A stretch of DNA of 64,000 nt from Carnegiea gigantea (lineage: Eukaryota; Streptophyta; Magnoliopsida; Caryophyllales; Cactaceae). The notes beneath the pieces were generated by a model. It ran no database searches. It worked only from the letters and a program-made list of their open reading frames with translations, and was not told the DNA's origin. The stretch spans positions 59,460 through 123,459 of the forward strand of contig JAKOGI010002290.1 of assembly GCA_029747015.1 (NCBI GenBank), given 5' to 3'. Position numbers and translations under genes: made by a program. Positions 45,999 to 56,329 of this stretch are shown piece by piece (position 1 is the first letter of the stretch; every line of letters begins with the position of its first letter).

Positions 45999-47781
45999 TG
46001 TATGAAAAGTCTATGTGGGTCGTTGTACGACCATTATGAAATGAAATGTCTTTTGAAAGAACAAGAGCCTCAAGAGGCTAAGCAAAGTGCTTTCAAGAAA
46101 AGAAGAAAAGTTTTCTGTGCATGTTATGTGCTTTTCTTATGAATGAGATTTCAAGTAAGGATAAGTGAAGTATTTTCACGAAAAGAAAGAAAGATGCTTG
46201 TGCACGTCATATGAATGAAGTCTAAGTAAAGCATTATGTGAACATTCCAAGTATAACTTATGAATGAGATGCTAAGTAAGATACGATTATGAAAAAGAAA
46301 ACCTTATGAGCATGTTTCACACATACCCTATGAATGAGACTTGAAGTGTGTGTGTGCCTTATGCATATCATATGAATGAAATGCCAAGACAAGAATGATT
46401 ATGTGAATATAAAAAGAGATAACCTTATGTGCATATCATGTGAATAGGGTTTCATGCATAGTCAGAATAGAATGCTAAGAAGTTATGTTTATGAAAAGAA
46501 AGTCTCTGTGCTTAGCCTCGTCACTTGTTTAAGTGTTTGACTAGCCGTTAGTAAAGAAATTCGGTCATTTAGAGACCTAGAAATGTACTTGAGTGCCTAA
46601 AGTGAAGTTTATGGTTAGTAGTATTTTACAAGAACTCCGAGAATGCCTAATATGATAGTAAAGTATGAATACGTGATATGTGACTATTAAAGATACTATT
46701 GCCCGCAACGGTTTTGGTTTTAAGGGGGTCGGGGGGGACACTCACTGAGCGTGTGGTTGCTCATCCCACTACTCTTTCCCCTTTTCCTCAGGTTTTCTTT
46801 ATAACAGGAAAAAGATTGAATCAGTTATGACAAGATGGAATCCGTTCATGCATGCAAGGTGTCGTTTGTATCCATCGAAGGGATTTTACGTGTTTAATGA
46901 AGTCACGTTATGTATTCTTACTTTGAAATGTTTGTAAACAGGTATTCTAAGTTCATGTAATATATACTGTTTATGAGTCGCTCTGAATGGCCTTATGAGC
47001 CAACCATCTAGTCAGTTAGATGTCTTTTGGCTAAAGTTAGTTATGTTTTGGGATGTAAACCCCAATACTCCAGTTGTGTGAACCGTTGAGTTGTATCTTC
47101 CCTTTCTTCTTTATTCTTGAATTAATCTGGTTGGTGTACTCCGAGCGAGTGGCTCGTTGAGTTGTGAACTCTAGCGTATGGCCGTTGAGCTGCTTTTAAA
47201 TGTTTTACGCTTCCATGTAATTGCAGGGATTTGTTGTAAGGCTTATAGCCTGGAAACGGCAAGTTTTTAAGGGAAACTTTGCCCGTTTCATTCCAAGAAT
47301 TAAGTAAGACGTAAGAAAACGTAACGCTCCTCACCCTAGAGGTTGGGGGTGTTACGCCTTTTATAAATTTAAATTATCTTTTCCCTATCCTTAACACTAT
47401 TTGAAATGAATTAAATGTTGTTTGACTGTTAGGGGTGGTTGTTACTGAGTTTTATCTTTTAAATGTTTTGTTTTTCAGATAATCAACATGAGCATAGGGA
47501 CATGACGCCCATTTAGAGTGAGGTTGTTAATGCATAAGACTTATAATACATTGCCCAAAATAAAATTTTCTAGAGTGGACATTGGTTTAAACTTATCTTG
47601 TCTGACTTGACTCATGTGATTGGTTTAACACTAAATGTTCAATAATGGACTTGCTGTGATACTTAGGCTTGTGTTTCCTAATAGGAAATACGGCAGTAAC
47701 ACCCTGTTAGGTTATCTACTACCATGTAGCTTAAATATTAGTAATTAATTGAAATTAGAAATTTCGGGGTGTTACATTACC

Positions 47782-48069
47782 ATTGGATTTGTGCTTGACC
47801 TCCACAGGCCATAGCAAATACAACCTCCTTAGCCTTTTTGTTTTATTTTGGGGGCTTTGTTTATCTTTCGAGCCATTATATCACTTTTAATCCCTTATTC
47901 CAGTACTAACTGAGCATCAAAGGCAAAATTTCATGAGTTCTCCTAAGGCTAGAATTTTAGGTAAGTTATCCCAAGGGAACTATACTCACTTAGATGGAGA
48001 AGGCAACCTTCTCTACATAACTAGAACTCCCTTGATCTTGCTTACTCCATCACTTGAGCTCAAACACTT
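47782..48069 (+). repeat. Right part of the LTR interrupted by the chromovirus (tentative)
   Basis: Sequence between the chromovirus and a Tat-type primer site. With 30971-31394 it would form one LTR. No second copy of this LTR was found in the window, so this rests on the primer site and position. Confidence 0.4.
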
Positions 48070-48087
48070 TGGTGTCATTTATGGGGA
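48070..48087 (+). other. Decayed Tat-type primer-binding site (plus strand)
   Basis: TGGTGTCATTTATGGGGA matches the site at 21110-21127 apart from four C-to-T or G-to-A differences, as expected from old methylated DNA. Confidence 0.6.
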
Positions 48088-49527
48088 GCATCACTAACAG
48101 AGAAAACGAACCCTTACTTCCCCAGTAATACAAACACTAACTATTAAGCCCTTAGCAATAGCTTAAAGAACAGCGAAGTCAGCTAAAGGAGAAAGCCCAC
48201 CCAAGACTTCAAAATCCATAACTCAAAAGGCTGAAAATCTAAAGATCAAATTTAACAAAGATCGAAAGACAAGCATTTAGAAAAAGTCAAAGTTTTTATT
48301 CTCCTCAAAAATTGGTTTGGGTACCTCAGTGACAAGGATACAGCGGCTGGAAATTAGAATCAACAATAAGGAGACACTATAAGTGTCTTGCATTAGTAGA
48401 TTCACTATGATTTGTTGATTGACTTGAAAGACATATAGCCCTTATGGTGGAGATAATAAAGAATCTAAAAATTGACATGCTAAGAGTGGCTTAATAGTAT
48501 CATGATTAGAACAACCTTAATCTAATGTGCAACCATTGCATGGCCCTCAATCCACTAACAAAGCTGAGTTACTCTAGCTACTGCATGTACAGTGAGTGAG
48601 AAACTATACGACTCATCTAATGGTGGTGAGCAATAGCTGCAAGAGGAGCCACAAGATGAATACAAAGAAGAGAGGGACATTGATTGAAGACATACAAGGG
48701 ACGATCAGGAAGGATGTGAAGAGTGAAGCGCCGTAGCGCGAGGCATGAATGCCAATTTCAAGTGTAGGAAATCATTCTTTTAGCTTTATTTTATAAAAGT
48801 TTAAGTTATGTGTGGAAAGTAAGTAGCCACTATATTTTTAAGAAAATATGAAAACCTTTTCAAAAACAAGAATTTAGAAAAGAAATCCCCAGAATCCTAG
48901 ATGGGGTTGGCTTGACTCTAAGGCTACTAGCCAAGAATTAGGTCCAGGGGTGAAGATACGAAGGGTGGTAGGGACGTTAGTCTACCTAGCGATATCACCC
49001 ATTCAACAATGACATCTATCAGGGTCATAAATGAGAATGATGAATTCTAAATAATTGCATACAAGTATCAATGTCATTCCACGTTGTCTTGTTTAGTGAT
49101 TTTTAGCATCAAAGACATGATTTTTTAGGTGACCTCTTAAATTAAGTCAGTTGTATGCTAATTATCCCAAAAAAAAAAAAAGAAAACATAAAGTGACAAA
49201 CTTTCTATTCGCATGGATCATTGTATGTAGTCTTTCATAGTAATATGCACAAAAATACAAGCAATCAAGGAAGATGAAATAAAAACATGATGGTCAAAAT
49301 TTGTAGTAAGAAAAGAAAATAATGATGTTAAATTCCTTATTCTATTTTACTCCTCATGACACACTTCAGTCTGGTTTAGCAATGCTAGGATTCAGGCTTG
49401 CTTCTTACTCTAAATAAAGTGTATGTGTGGTTCAAGGCTAAAAAGATTTTTTTGTAAAAAAGTAGAAGAAATAATATATTTTTGTATTTTTTTGAGAATT
49501 ATTTTGAAAGAGTTTTGTTAGAAAAAC

Positions 49528-49572
<45 letters not shown>

Positions 49573-50195
49573 ATGCTAGAGAAAGGGCGCTCTCTCTAGT
49601 GGAAGAGAGTGGAAGAGATGTGGTGAACATGTCAATGTGTCACTGTGTGTGTTGATGTCCTCTAAGAGAGGAGGAGATGCTCTTTTTATAGTGAAGAGGG
49701 TTAAATGAATCCTCCTAGGGTTTGTACACTAAATGGAGATTATATTCCATAAAATAGTTTAGGGAAAGATTTGTGTCAATCTAGCCAACACTATGCCTTA
49801 GGTGCCAAACAAGAAGTAGTGGAATAGGAGGAAATGCCTCTTGGAACTAACTACAGGAAAAACAACGCTAACGGCAGGCCACTAGGCTGATAGATTTCTA
49901 GGTCAATTTGTTTTGGTCGTAACTTTCTTATTCAAATTCTAATTGGGTCAAATACTTTTCACTAGAATGATTATTGAATCCAGTTTCTAATAAATTAAGT
50001 TTTAATTCTGCTGGTTGAATACAAAGAGTTACAGGCCCAAGAGTGAGAGGGTGTTGGAATCTATGCACGTTTCACTATGCCGTGCATATCTACTCCGCTG
50101 TTTATTGGATTTGAGCTTATAATATGTCTTTAGACAGCTCTTTCAATGAGGAATGTGGTTTCATAGACAAAAGAATATTTTGATCCTATGTTGTG
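48088..50195 (+). other. Unassigned internal and LTR-like DNA, with GA microsatellite
   Basis: Immediately after the primer site a charged reading frame with stops (about 48150-48760) may be a gag N-terminus. The remainder is AT-rich and non-coding. A pure (AG)n run lies at 49529-49569, next to a short imperfect palindrome around AGCGCCCTTTCTC. Confidence 0.35.
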
Positions 50196-50480
50196 GTCAT
50201 AATTAAGGTACAAATATCCATCATTCGCTAAATCTTCACAAAATGGGCTAGTTTGGCTTTTATTTAACCTCTTGCAAACCTTTTGGAATCTTGAAATGTT
50301 TTTGAAAAACCTTTGTTTCAAAAATATTTTTGTAGTTACTAAGACCTTTAGGAAGCCAAATTGAAAGTTGTTTTACCAGTAGTAAGTTAAGAAATTGTCG
50401 TCACCGGACCCCCAATGCATGTTGCAAGCAATATGTGTCCAGTTTATGTTTCAAGGAAACATTTAAGTGTCTACAAAAGC
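50196..50480 (+). repeat. Direct repeat, left copy
   Basis: Matches 52925-53205 with many substitutions; both contain TTTGAAATGTTTTTG, then TAGGACCTTTAGGAAGCC-like and GTCGTCA blocks. Probably two copies of part of one LTR. Confidence 0.65.
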
Positions 50481-50869
50481 CCTGACTTTGGTTGAGGCTA
50501 ATTAGGGCGAAGGTAAAAGTATTCATATAGGATGTATGAAAATGCTTAGGTAGCTTGCAATTCGTCAAGGAAAGTATGAATGCAATGAGCACTTAAGACA
50601 TGCAACATAAGAGATGTGCAAAAAAAATTTCGGGGGTGGGGGGGAGGGAGGCCTTATTAGGGATTTAAGGCCTTATTCAAGGGTAAAGCCCCAACTGTAG
50701 CTGAAGTTGAGCACGGTGAAGGGAAAAGTTTGTAGTGTCATGTAAATGTACATATAGGTTTTCATATTCCCAATGTGTTGGGGATGTGTAAGTTGCGGGT
50801 CTGCGGCGTGACCTGTATAATGCTATTTTTGGGTTCATCTACAAAAGAAGAGTCTGTGTTTAATAAGGG

Positions 50870-51400
50870 TCTTAGCTATAAAACCAACCACATATGACTA
50901 AGACAAAATAGAAATCCATGTAGGGTCTCATCTGCGAGGGCAACCACCTATGGTTAGAACAAAAGGAAAGTCCACTTAGGGTTTCACCTAAAACACCAAC
51001 CACCTACAGCTAGGACGAAAGGGAAGTTCACCTACAAGACCAATCACCTATGGCTAGGACTAGGGTTCCAGTAACCTACAATTAGGAAGAATGGGATTTG
51101 GCCTCCTATAGCAAGATGGCGAAGTGTTTATGATTAGAGTAAGACATAATTTAAACACCTATGACTAACATGATGAAATGTTTATCCACTTATAACCAAG
51201 AAAAGTGGGTTTAAGTTGCCTATGACTAAGAAGAGTTTTAATCGCCAATGACTAGACGACAATGAATCTAGCTTCCTGCGACTAAGATAAGAAGAAATCT
51301 AGCCTCCTATAACTAAGATAAGATAATCTCTATAAACTGTGAATATGATGAGAAGATGTCTAGCCACCTATGATTAGAAAGTGCAAGACTAGTTTTACTT
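50870..51400. repeat. Interspersed short-period repeat, core CACCTATGACTAGGA
   Basis: At least twelve diverged copies of ACCACCTATG.CTA.GA recur at irregular spacing of about 30-55 bases, separated by AAGGGAAGT-type fillers. It lies between the two direct repeats and so probably inside a retroelement LTR. Confidence 0.7.
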
Positions 51401-52924
51401 AACATCATGATGCTTGTGATAAGCAAAGGCAGGGCTTTTAAACCGCTGAAGAAATCGAGGAGGCTTTGTTTTGGGGAGACCAAAAAGGGTAAGGTTGATG
51501 CATACAATGCCAACATGGAGAGAACATGTTTTTGCGCAAAGTGAATTAGGGACATATACTTTTACCTGGATGAAGGACGAAAAGATGATATAGAGCTACC
51601 TATAACTCTTCTTGAGAGGCCTAATAGAGACCACAAGATTCTTTTGATGTTAGCTATAAGGTTGGTGCCATTTGGAGGATGATGTTAGCATATAGTTGTT
51701 AAAGTTCTTTTAAGGAAGTGCTTCATCGCTTTTATGAAAGATTAGTATATATGGAGATGTCAATCCCATAGGTTCTTTTTTTCCTATTATTTTCTCCCTA
51801 AATGTTTTGTCAAGATGGAAGACATTAATAAGGGATGTTATGTTCTATAATAGTGTTTAAATTTCATTCAATTTGTGGGCCAAACATGCATGTGTAGTCT
51901 AAGCTCAAACAAGGATGCAAAGGCTACGATATGATCATGTATGTGTATATATTTGGGGCAAGGGATGCAAAGACAAAGCCTGTGAATACATGTATGCTAG
52001 GGTTTAAATGAATTCATGTATGATGATGCATAATGCAAACTGTCATGAGATTATGGGGCAAACTTAGGCAGGCTCTTAGATGTAAGGTAGAGATGAGGTT
52101 GGACTAGGTTAAGCTGGCTGAGGGCAAACTAATTTAGATTAGAAAAGTAGTTATGGAGAGCAAACTAAGTTGCGTTGTTTAGGTAGATGTGAAGATTCGC
52201 AAGGTTGAGGTAAGATTGGACTAGGTTAGGTTGGAGTGATAGATGTAAGTATGTGGAAGGCAAACCAGGTTAGGCTAGCAAAAAATATTTAGGTTTCCCA
52301 GGTCTTAAGAGGTATGTGTAAGGAATTAGCCAAGTCATGATTAATATAAGAAAAGTAGCAAGTGATCAAGTGCAAGTTAAGAGAAAATGACAAGGATGAG
52401 TGGTCTGAGTCAAGGTGATTGGGTGAGGAAGTCGATTATGTAGACTGTGATAGCCTTGTGTGTGATTTATGCATGTGTATGCATACTCAAATTCTAAGTT
52501 TAAGACAATGTTTGAGATCAGGTATGTCAATTAAAAATGGCTTTTGAGATGGTAAGGAGATACAAGTATAAGGTGAAAAGAGGTGAAAGAAAAGGTCAGG
52601 TTATTCCTGTCCAAGTCTTAGAGAGGTCATACTAGTAGAACACTTCACGAATTCTCATAAAGCCAACTTGACTTGTTGAGTTAAATTTTATTTGATGAGA
52701 CCCTTAATTAAGCTTAATTTGAGATGGTCATGTCTCAGAAAGGCTATCTACGTATCCAGATGGGAACTAGGCCAAGCGTAGTTATAAATCGTATATGACT
52801 TAGAGGATTGGTCTCCCATAGGGATTTTTATGGAATAGTTAAGGGTTTAGGTGATCAAATGATGGGTAAAGGATGCGAAAGCTCAAAAGTTAACCTTTGT
52901 ATGTTCTCAAGTATTAGAATCATA
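51401..52924 (+). other. Unassigned LTR-like DNA
   Basis: No coding content. 52080-52300 has a loose repetition of GGTTGGACTAGGTTA and GGCAAAC. The sequence GGCTATCTACGTATCCAGATGG (about 52742) followed by CTAGGCCAAGCGTAGTT is a conserved motif of some plant gypsy LTRs. Confidence 0.4.
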
Positions 52925-53205
52925 ACTGGGATAAAAATGGTTGTTAGTCATTGAATCTTCATAAAATGGGCTACTTTTGCCCCTATTTGACCTTTTTGCA
53001 AACTATTAGGAATTTTGAAATGTTTTTGCAAAACCTTGATGTTTGAAAACTATCTTCATAGAGACTAGGACCTTTAGGAAGCCTAAAACAAATCTGCTTT
53101 GCCACTAGTGAGTTGCGAAAGTGCCGTCGTCAAATCGCCAATGCTCATAGCGTGCAAGATGTGTTCAATCTATATTTTGACACATTTATGTGCTTATAAA
53201 GATAA
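52925..53205 (+). repeat. Direct repeat, right copy
   Basis: Partner of 50196-50480, in the same orientation, about 2.7 kb away. The ORF 53099-53311 begins inside it and has no features. Confidence 0.65.
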
Positions 53206-53329
53206 ATTATTGACCATCATAAGCCATTTACCTACCTTGGGGGACACGTTTTTCTTGGCAACCTCCATGCTTCTAGAGTTACATAGCAATCTATGGGCTC
53301 CAGCACTATAATGCTTAGGTGAAGGAACC

Positions 53330-53740
53330 CTTCTTTCGCGACGATAAAGTAGACGCCGCAAACACTTCTTTTCATCATAAAATGAATGACATTATAGATG
53401 ATGATGCCACTGCCTACTCAGAGGATGAGGTATCCACTAAAGAGGCCTTTTGTATGCAAGTCACCTAAAGTGAAATCATCCTTCGCACGTTTCGATCTTA
53501 GATGTCTAGCTCCCAAAAAAGGTCAAGATGCCCGCAATCGAATTGTTTAATGGTAACACGAACGCTGAGGGTCATTTAAATTCGTTTGCTACTCAATTGA
53601 ACTTACTTCCTAACACTACTTGTATGGAAAAATTGAGTGCCTCAAGGGTATGGCTAATTACCGTAGTAGCTGATGATTACCTCTATAGGAACGTGGTGAA
53701 TCCAGGCCATTTAGCGCTAATTCGGATCATTATAAACTAA
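53330..53740 (+). pseudogene. Gag-like fragment
   Basis: The reading frame 53528-53740 has MPAIELFNGNTNAEGHLNSF and RVWLITVVADDYLYRNVV. The first fits the start of gypsy gag (..M..L..FdG..dPe.HL..f), but the typical FP..L...A..W block does not follow. The upstream part (acidic DDDATAYSEDEV near 53400) reads like a gag linker and has a stop. It could belong to the plus-strand Tat-type element whose primer site is at 48070. Confidence 0.45.
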
Positions 53741-55110
53741 AGAAAGCCATAAACATAAGTAAACATGCTTAATTGAATATTAAGCAGAACATTAAATCTG
53801 AACTAAACATGACTTACTCTCATTCTAAACAAGAATGAAAACTGAGACAACTAAACCAAAACAAGATCCAAACTAATTAAACATTAATCTACACCAAGCA
53901 TGATCAATTAAGCTAATTAAACTATAATCCTACTTCAAGCATGATTAGCACAAATTAATAAATCAAACACCAAAATCAACAAAGCTAAGCATAAACTACT
54001 AGTTAATAACTTATCAACAAACGCAAACATCAAATTAGCATGAAAGCATGAAAATCTAAACTAGATAAGAAGAAAGAGTGTGTTCGTTATCTAGAACGGT
54101 TAAATCCACAAAGGGAACATGGAGAGCCCGGTGTAATGTTAAGTGAGCCTTGCTCTTCAGTTATTCTAGCTAATCTAATCTAGATACCTACCAAACTCAA
54201 AATTCAAAAATGAGTTTTGAAATCCTAACTTGAAATGGGAAGGAGTGCAAAGATTGAAGTTTTGAGAGAATAAATAGAGAGATTGAGAGTAGAGATTGAC
54301 ATCGAAGGATGATTAGAAAGCAAAGTAACAATGCCCAAACATAAATAAGCCTGTTAAAAAAATAGAGCATGAATTAAAGTGGGACAAACTTGTTAAACAA
54401 AGCTAGATTTTCTAAAAATTAGAGATAAAAACAATTCAATCAATTAAAAAACTAAAGCTTGAATTAAGTGCAAGTGAGTATTTGAGAGTTGCAAAATAGA
54501 TTTACTCCTAGACCTAAAGTTAAACTAAGCTAAAAAGTTACTCAAACCCTATTTTAGTCTTGAGAACACAAATGGGGCGTATTTGTAGGCCCCTTATATC
54601 ACAACAAAAAAGGTTGAAAGACAGGCTAACCAACGGTCTTGGAGAGACTCACGGTCTGATCATCAGCTAGCCCATGTATTGTGGTGCTCTCCAAGACTGA
54701 GCCATGGTTTGTGCTGGCTAGCTTAGTCAGTTGTGGACTAGAGCTTGGCTAGCCCATCGTTCGTACCCCACACCGCAACCAAGCCAAGATTTTTGTTGGT
54801 TCTAGTCCTCCTTATTCTATTCTTCTCGACCATTCTTACCACTTAATTTTCATGTCCTGGGGCCTGATTCCCTGCTTCCTGCACACATTGCACAAAATTA
54901 CCAATTAGTTCAATTCTCTTTATTACCTGCAAAATCAAGAAAATATTAACAAAAAACCTAAACTAATGATTATTTGGAACAAAATCTAAATGAAAGTGCA
55001 TTAAATTTGTAGATTTTTGTAATGAACAAAAAGCCGCACAGCTACTCGCCCTTGATCAAAACAAAACAAAACAACCCAAATCACTTTCCTAAGAAGCACA
55101 GTTGCATTTA
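53741..55110 (-). repeat. Diverged repeat, copy A
   Basis: AT-rich, non-coding. It shares blocks in the same order with 56330-57290: AACAAG/AAAGCAT near the start, TTTGAAATCCTAACTTGAAA, TTGAAG/TTTTGAGAGA, a GGGCC/TATATCA-type stretch, and finally TTACCTGCAAAATCAAGAAA followed by AACCTAAACTAATGATTATTTGG. Orientation is inferred only from the similarity of the last block to LTR-end-like sequence. Confidence 0.5.
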
Positions 55111-55117
55111 GCATATG

Positions 55118-55400
55118 TGTAACACCCCGACCCTCTCCTGGGTCGCGGATAGTTACTAATAACGATTTAAAGGATCGTCGACTAACCCTACAAATCACCA
55201 TAAGTCTTTCCGGCGTACTTCGTTCTCGCTCACATGCTGCTTGAGAAACTTCCTAGGAGGTCACTCATCCTAAGATTGCTCCCCAGTAAGCAAGTTTAAC
55301 TGTGGAGTTCTTAAGAGTAGGCTTCCCGAAAAAAAAAGACGCATCTTTGGTGATATAAGTAGTTACTTTGATCCTTTTAAGCCATACTCGGGGTGTTACA
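55118..55400 (-). repeat. Cassandra 3' LTR (minus orientation)
   Basis: Perfect 11-bp inverted ends. Its 5S-like part (55252-55314) is decayed: AGTTAAACTTG in the A box and AGGATGAGTGACC in the C box, mostly C-to-T/G-to-A changes. Confidence 0.9.
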
Positions 55401-55564
55401 ATCACCCCCACTTGAAGCGCACAACGTCCTCATTGCGCCTCACTAACTGACCAACTTACGAGTTCTCTTGACCGTCGGTCCACACCCAATGTCTTTGTCC
55501 CGCTAGGTGATTGCCCATGGGCTCTCCATCCACTAGCGCAGTCACAATCACGGATCGGCTCTGA

Positions 55565-55832
55565 CACCCTCTCCTAGGTCGTGGACAGTTACCAATAATG
55601 GTTTAAAGGATCGTCGACTGTGCCCACAAATCACCTCAAGTCTTTTCGGCGTGCTTCGTTCTCGCTTACATGCTGCCTGGGAAACTTTCCAGGAGGTCAC
55701 CCATCCTAAGATTGCTCCCTAGCAAACACGCTTAACTGTAGAGTTCTTAAGAGTGGACTTCTCGAAAAGAAAGATGTAGCTTTGGTGATATAAGTAGTCA
55801 CTTCGAACCTTTTAAACACTCGAAGTGTTACA
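55565..55832 (-). repeat. Cassandra 5' LTR (minus orientation)
   Basis: Its 5S-like part (55690-55749) keeps GTTAAGCGTG and AGGATGGGTGACCTCCTGG. The LTR end and start of the primer site are missing: the minus strand runs GAGAGGGTGT directly into CAGAGCCGATCC. Confidence 0.9.
55690..55749 (-). promoter_or_regulatory. 5S-rRNA-derived internal Pol III promoter in the Cassandra 5' LTR
   Basis: A box, intermediate part and C box in the order and spacing of plant 5S genes. It is not a 5S gene: the 5' and 3' parts of 5S rRNA are absent and it sits inside an LTR. Confidence 0.85.
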
Positions 55833-56329
55833 GTATATCACAAGCTCTTTAAACCCCTTAGTTTCTTGAAGTGGACAAGTGATGTCTTGTAAGAGTTTAT
55901 AGAAGATTTACCCACAAAATATTATCAAAACACAGAAACAAGACATACATAGAAACACAAAAAGGAGAGGGGGAATATGTACATCTCAACTAATTTGACC
56001 ACTTAACAACTGAGCTACTAAGCTATATATGTATAATACACTCCCAAAAGACACTGATGACATAAAATGCATTACAGTTCTCACTATTCACCTCAAGCAA
56101 AACTGTAAAACGTGTATACCTTGGTCCTTGATGCGCGAGTGTATCAACCCCTAGAAATTAAGTTGGTCCATTATTACTTAATTAAGTAACTTTTTTGCTA
56201 GATTTATTCCTTTCTTTCAAGATTAAACACGCATACACCCAATGGCTACTTGACCTTTACACACATACTCGGATCTTCCCATTTAGAAGGGGATTCTATT
56301 AGTTGTACAATGCACAAATAAGGTATAAT
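55833..56329. other. Unassigned AT-rich DNA
   Basis: No coding content or repeat border recognised. A phrase near 56220-56290 mentions no known motif. Confidence 0.4.

Larger units (their letters stand above)
43072..47356 (+). mobile_element. 4.3-kb solo LTR nested in the chromovirus 3' LTR
   Basis: Starts TGTAAGACCC and ends GGGGGTGTTACG, flanked by CCTTT on both sides (43067-43071 and 47357-47361). A TATA box TTATATATATTTGG lies at 43371-43384. A GC-rich leader-like stretch follows (43520-43870), then tandem repeats and, near 46738, CACTGAGCGTGTGGTTGCTC, which looks like the conserved LTR segment of gypsy elements. No primer site, purine tract or protein domain is present, so an LTR-LTR recombination product is the simplest reading. 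The final G in place of A is a small departure from the TG...CA rule. Confidence 0.7.
31400..47776 (+). mobile_element. Del/Tekay-type chromovirus (Ty3/gypsy), decayed, with nested insertions
   Basis: LTRs start TGTAAAAC (31400 and 40327) and end GGGGTGCTACA/GGGGTGTTACA (34094 and 47776). Flanking 5-mers are TTACT and TTACC, a target duplication with one change. A primer site follows the 5' LTR and a purine tract precedes the 3' LTR. Between them are gag, protease, reverse transcriptase, RNase H, integrase and a chromodomain-like C-terminus, in that order. All are broken by stops and frame shifts. The 5' LTR carries one MITE; the 3' LTR carries a different MITE and a 4.3-kb solo LTR. LTR divergence is visible by eye throughout, so this is an old insertion. 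Confidence 0.9.
40327..47776 (+). repeat. 3' LTR of the chromovirus with two nested insertions
   Basis: Starts TGTAAAACTGC and ends GGGGTGTTACA. Without the 575-bp MITE and the 4.3-kb solo LTR it is about 2.6 kb and aligns with the 5' LTR. The ORFs at 41228-41584 lie across the MITE and LTR and are not genes. Confidence 0.85.
55118..55832 (-). mobile_element. Cassandra TRIM retrotransposon
   Basis: Two similar LTRs (55118-55400 and about 55565-55832) flank a short non-coding middle. The complete LTR starts TGTAACACCCC and ends GGGGTGTTACA. Each LTR carries, on the minus strand, a stretch matching 5S rRNA from the A box to the C box, for example GTTAAGCGTG and AGGATGGGTGACCTCCTGG. That combination defines Cassandra, a terminal-repeat retrotransposon in miniature transcribed by RNA polymerase III and moved by other elements' proteins. 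On the minus strand the middle begins with CAGAGCCGATCC, the rest of an initiator-Met primer site, and ends with a purine tract AGTGGGGGTGA. Flanks GCATA and GTATA may be a decayed target duplication if the element starts at 55116. Confidence 0.93.

Noticed and set aside
55690..55749. 5S rRNA gene
   Set aside because: Only the promoter-bearing central part is present, twice, inside LTRs with TGTAACACCCC ends; this is Cassandra.
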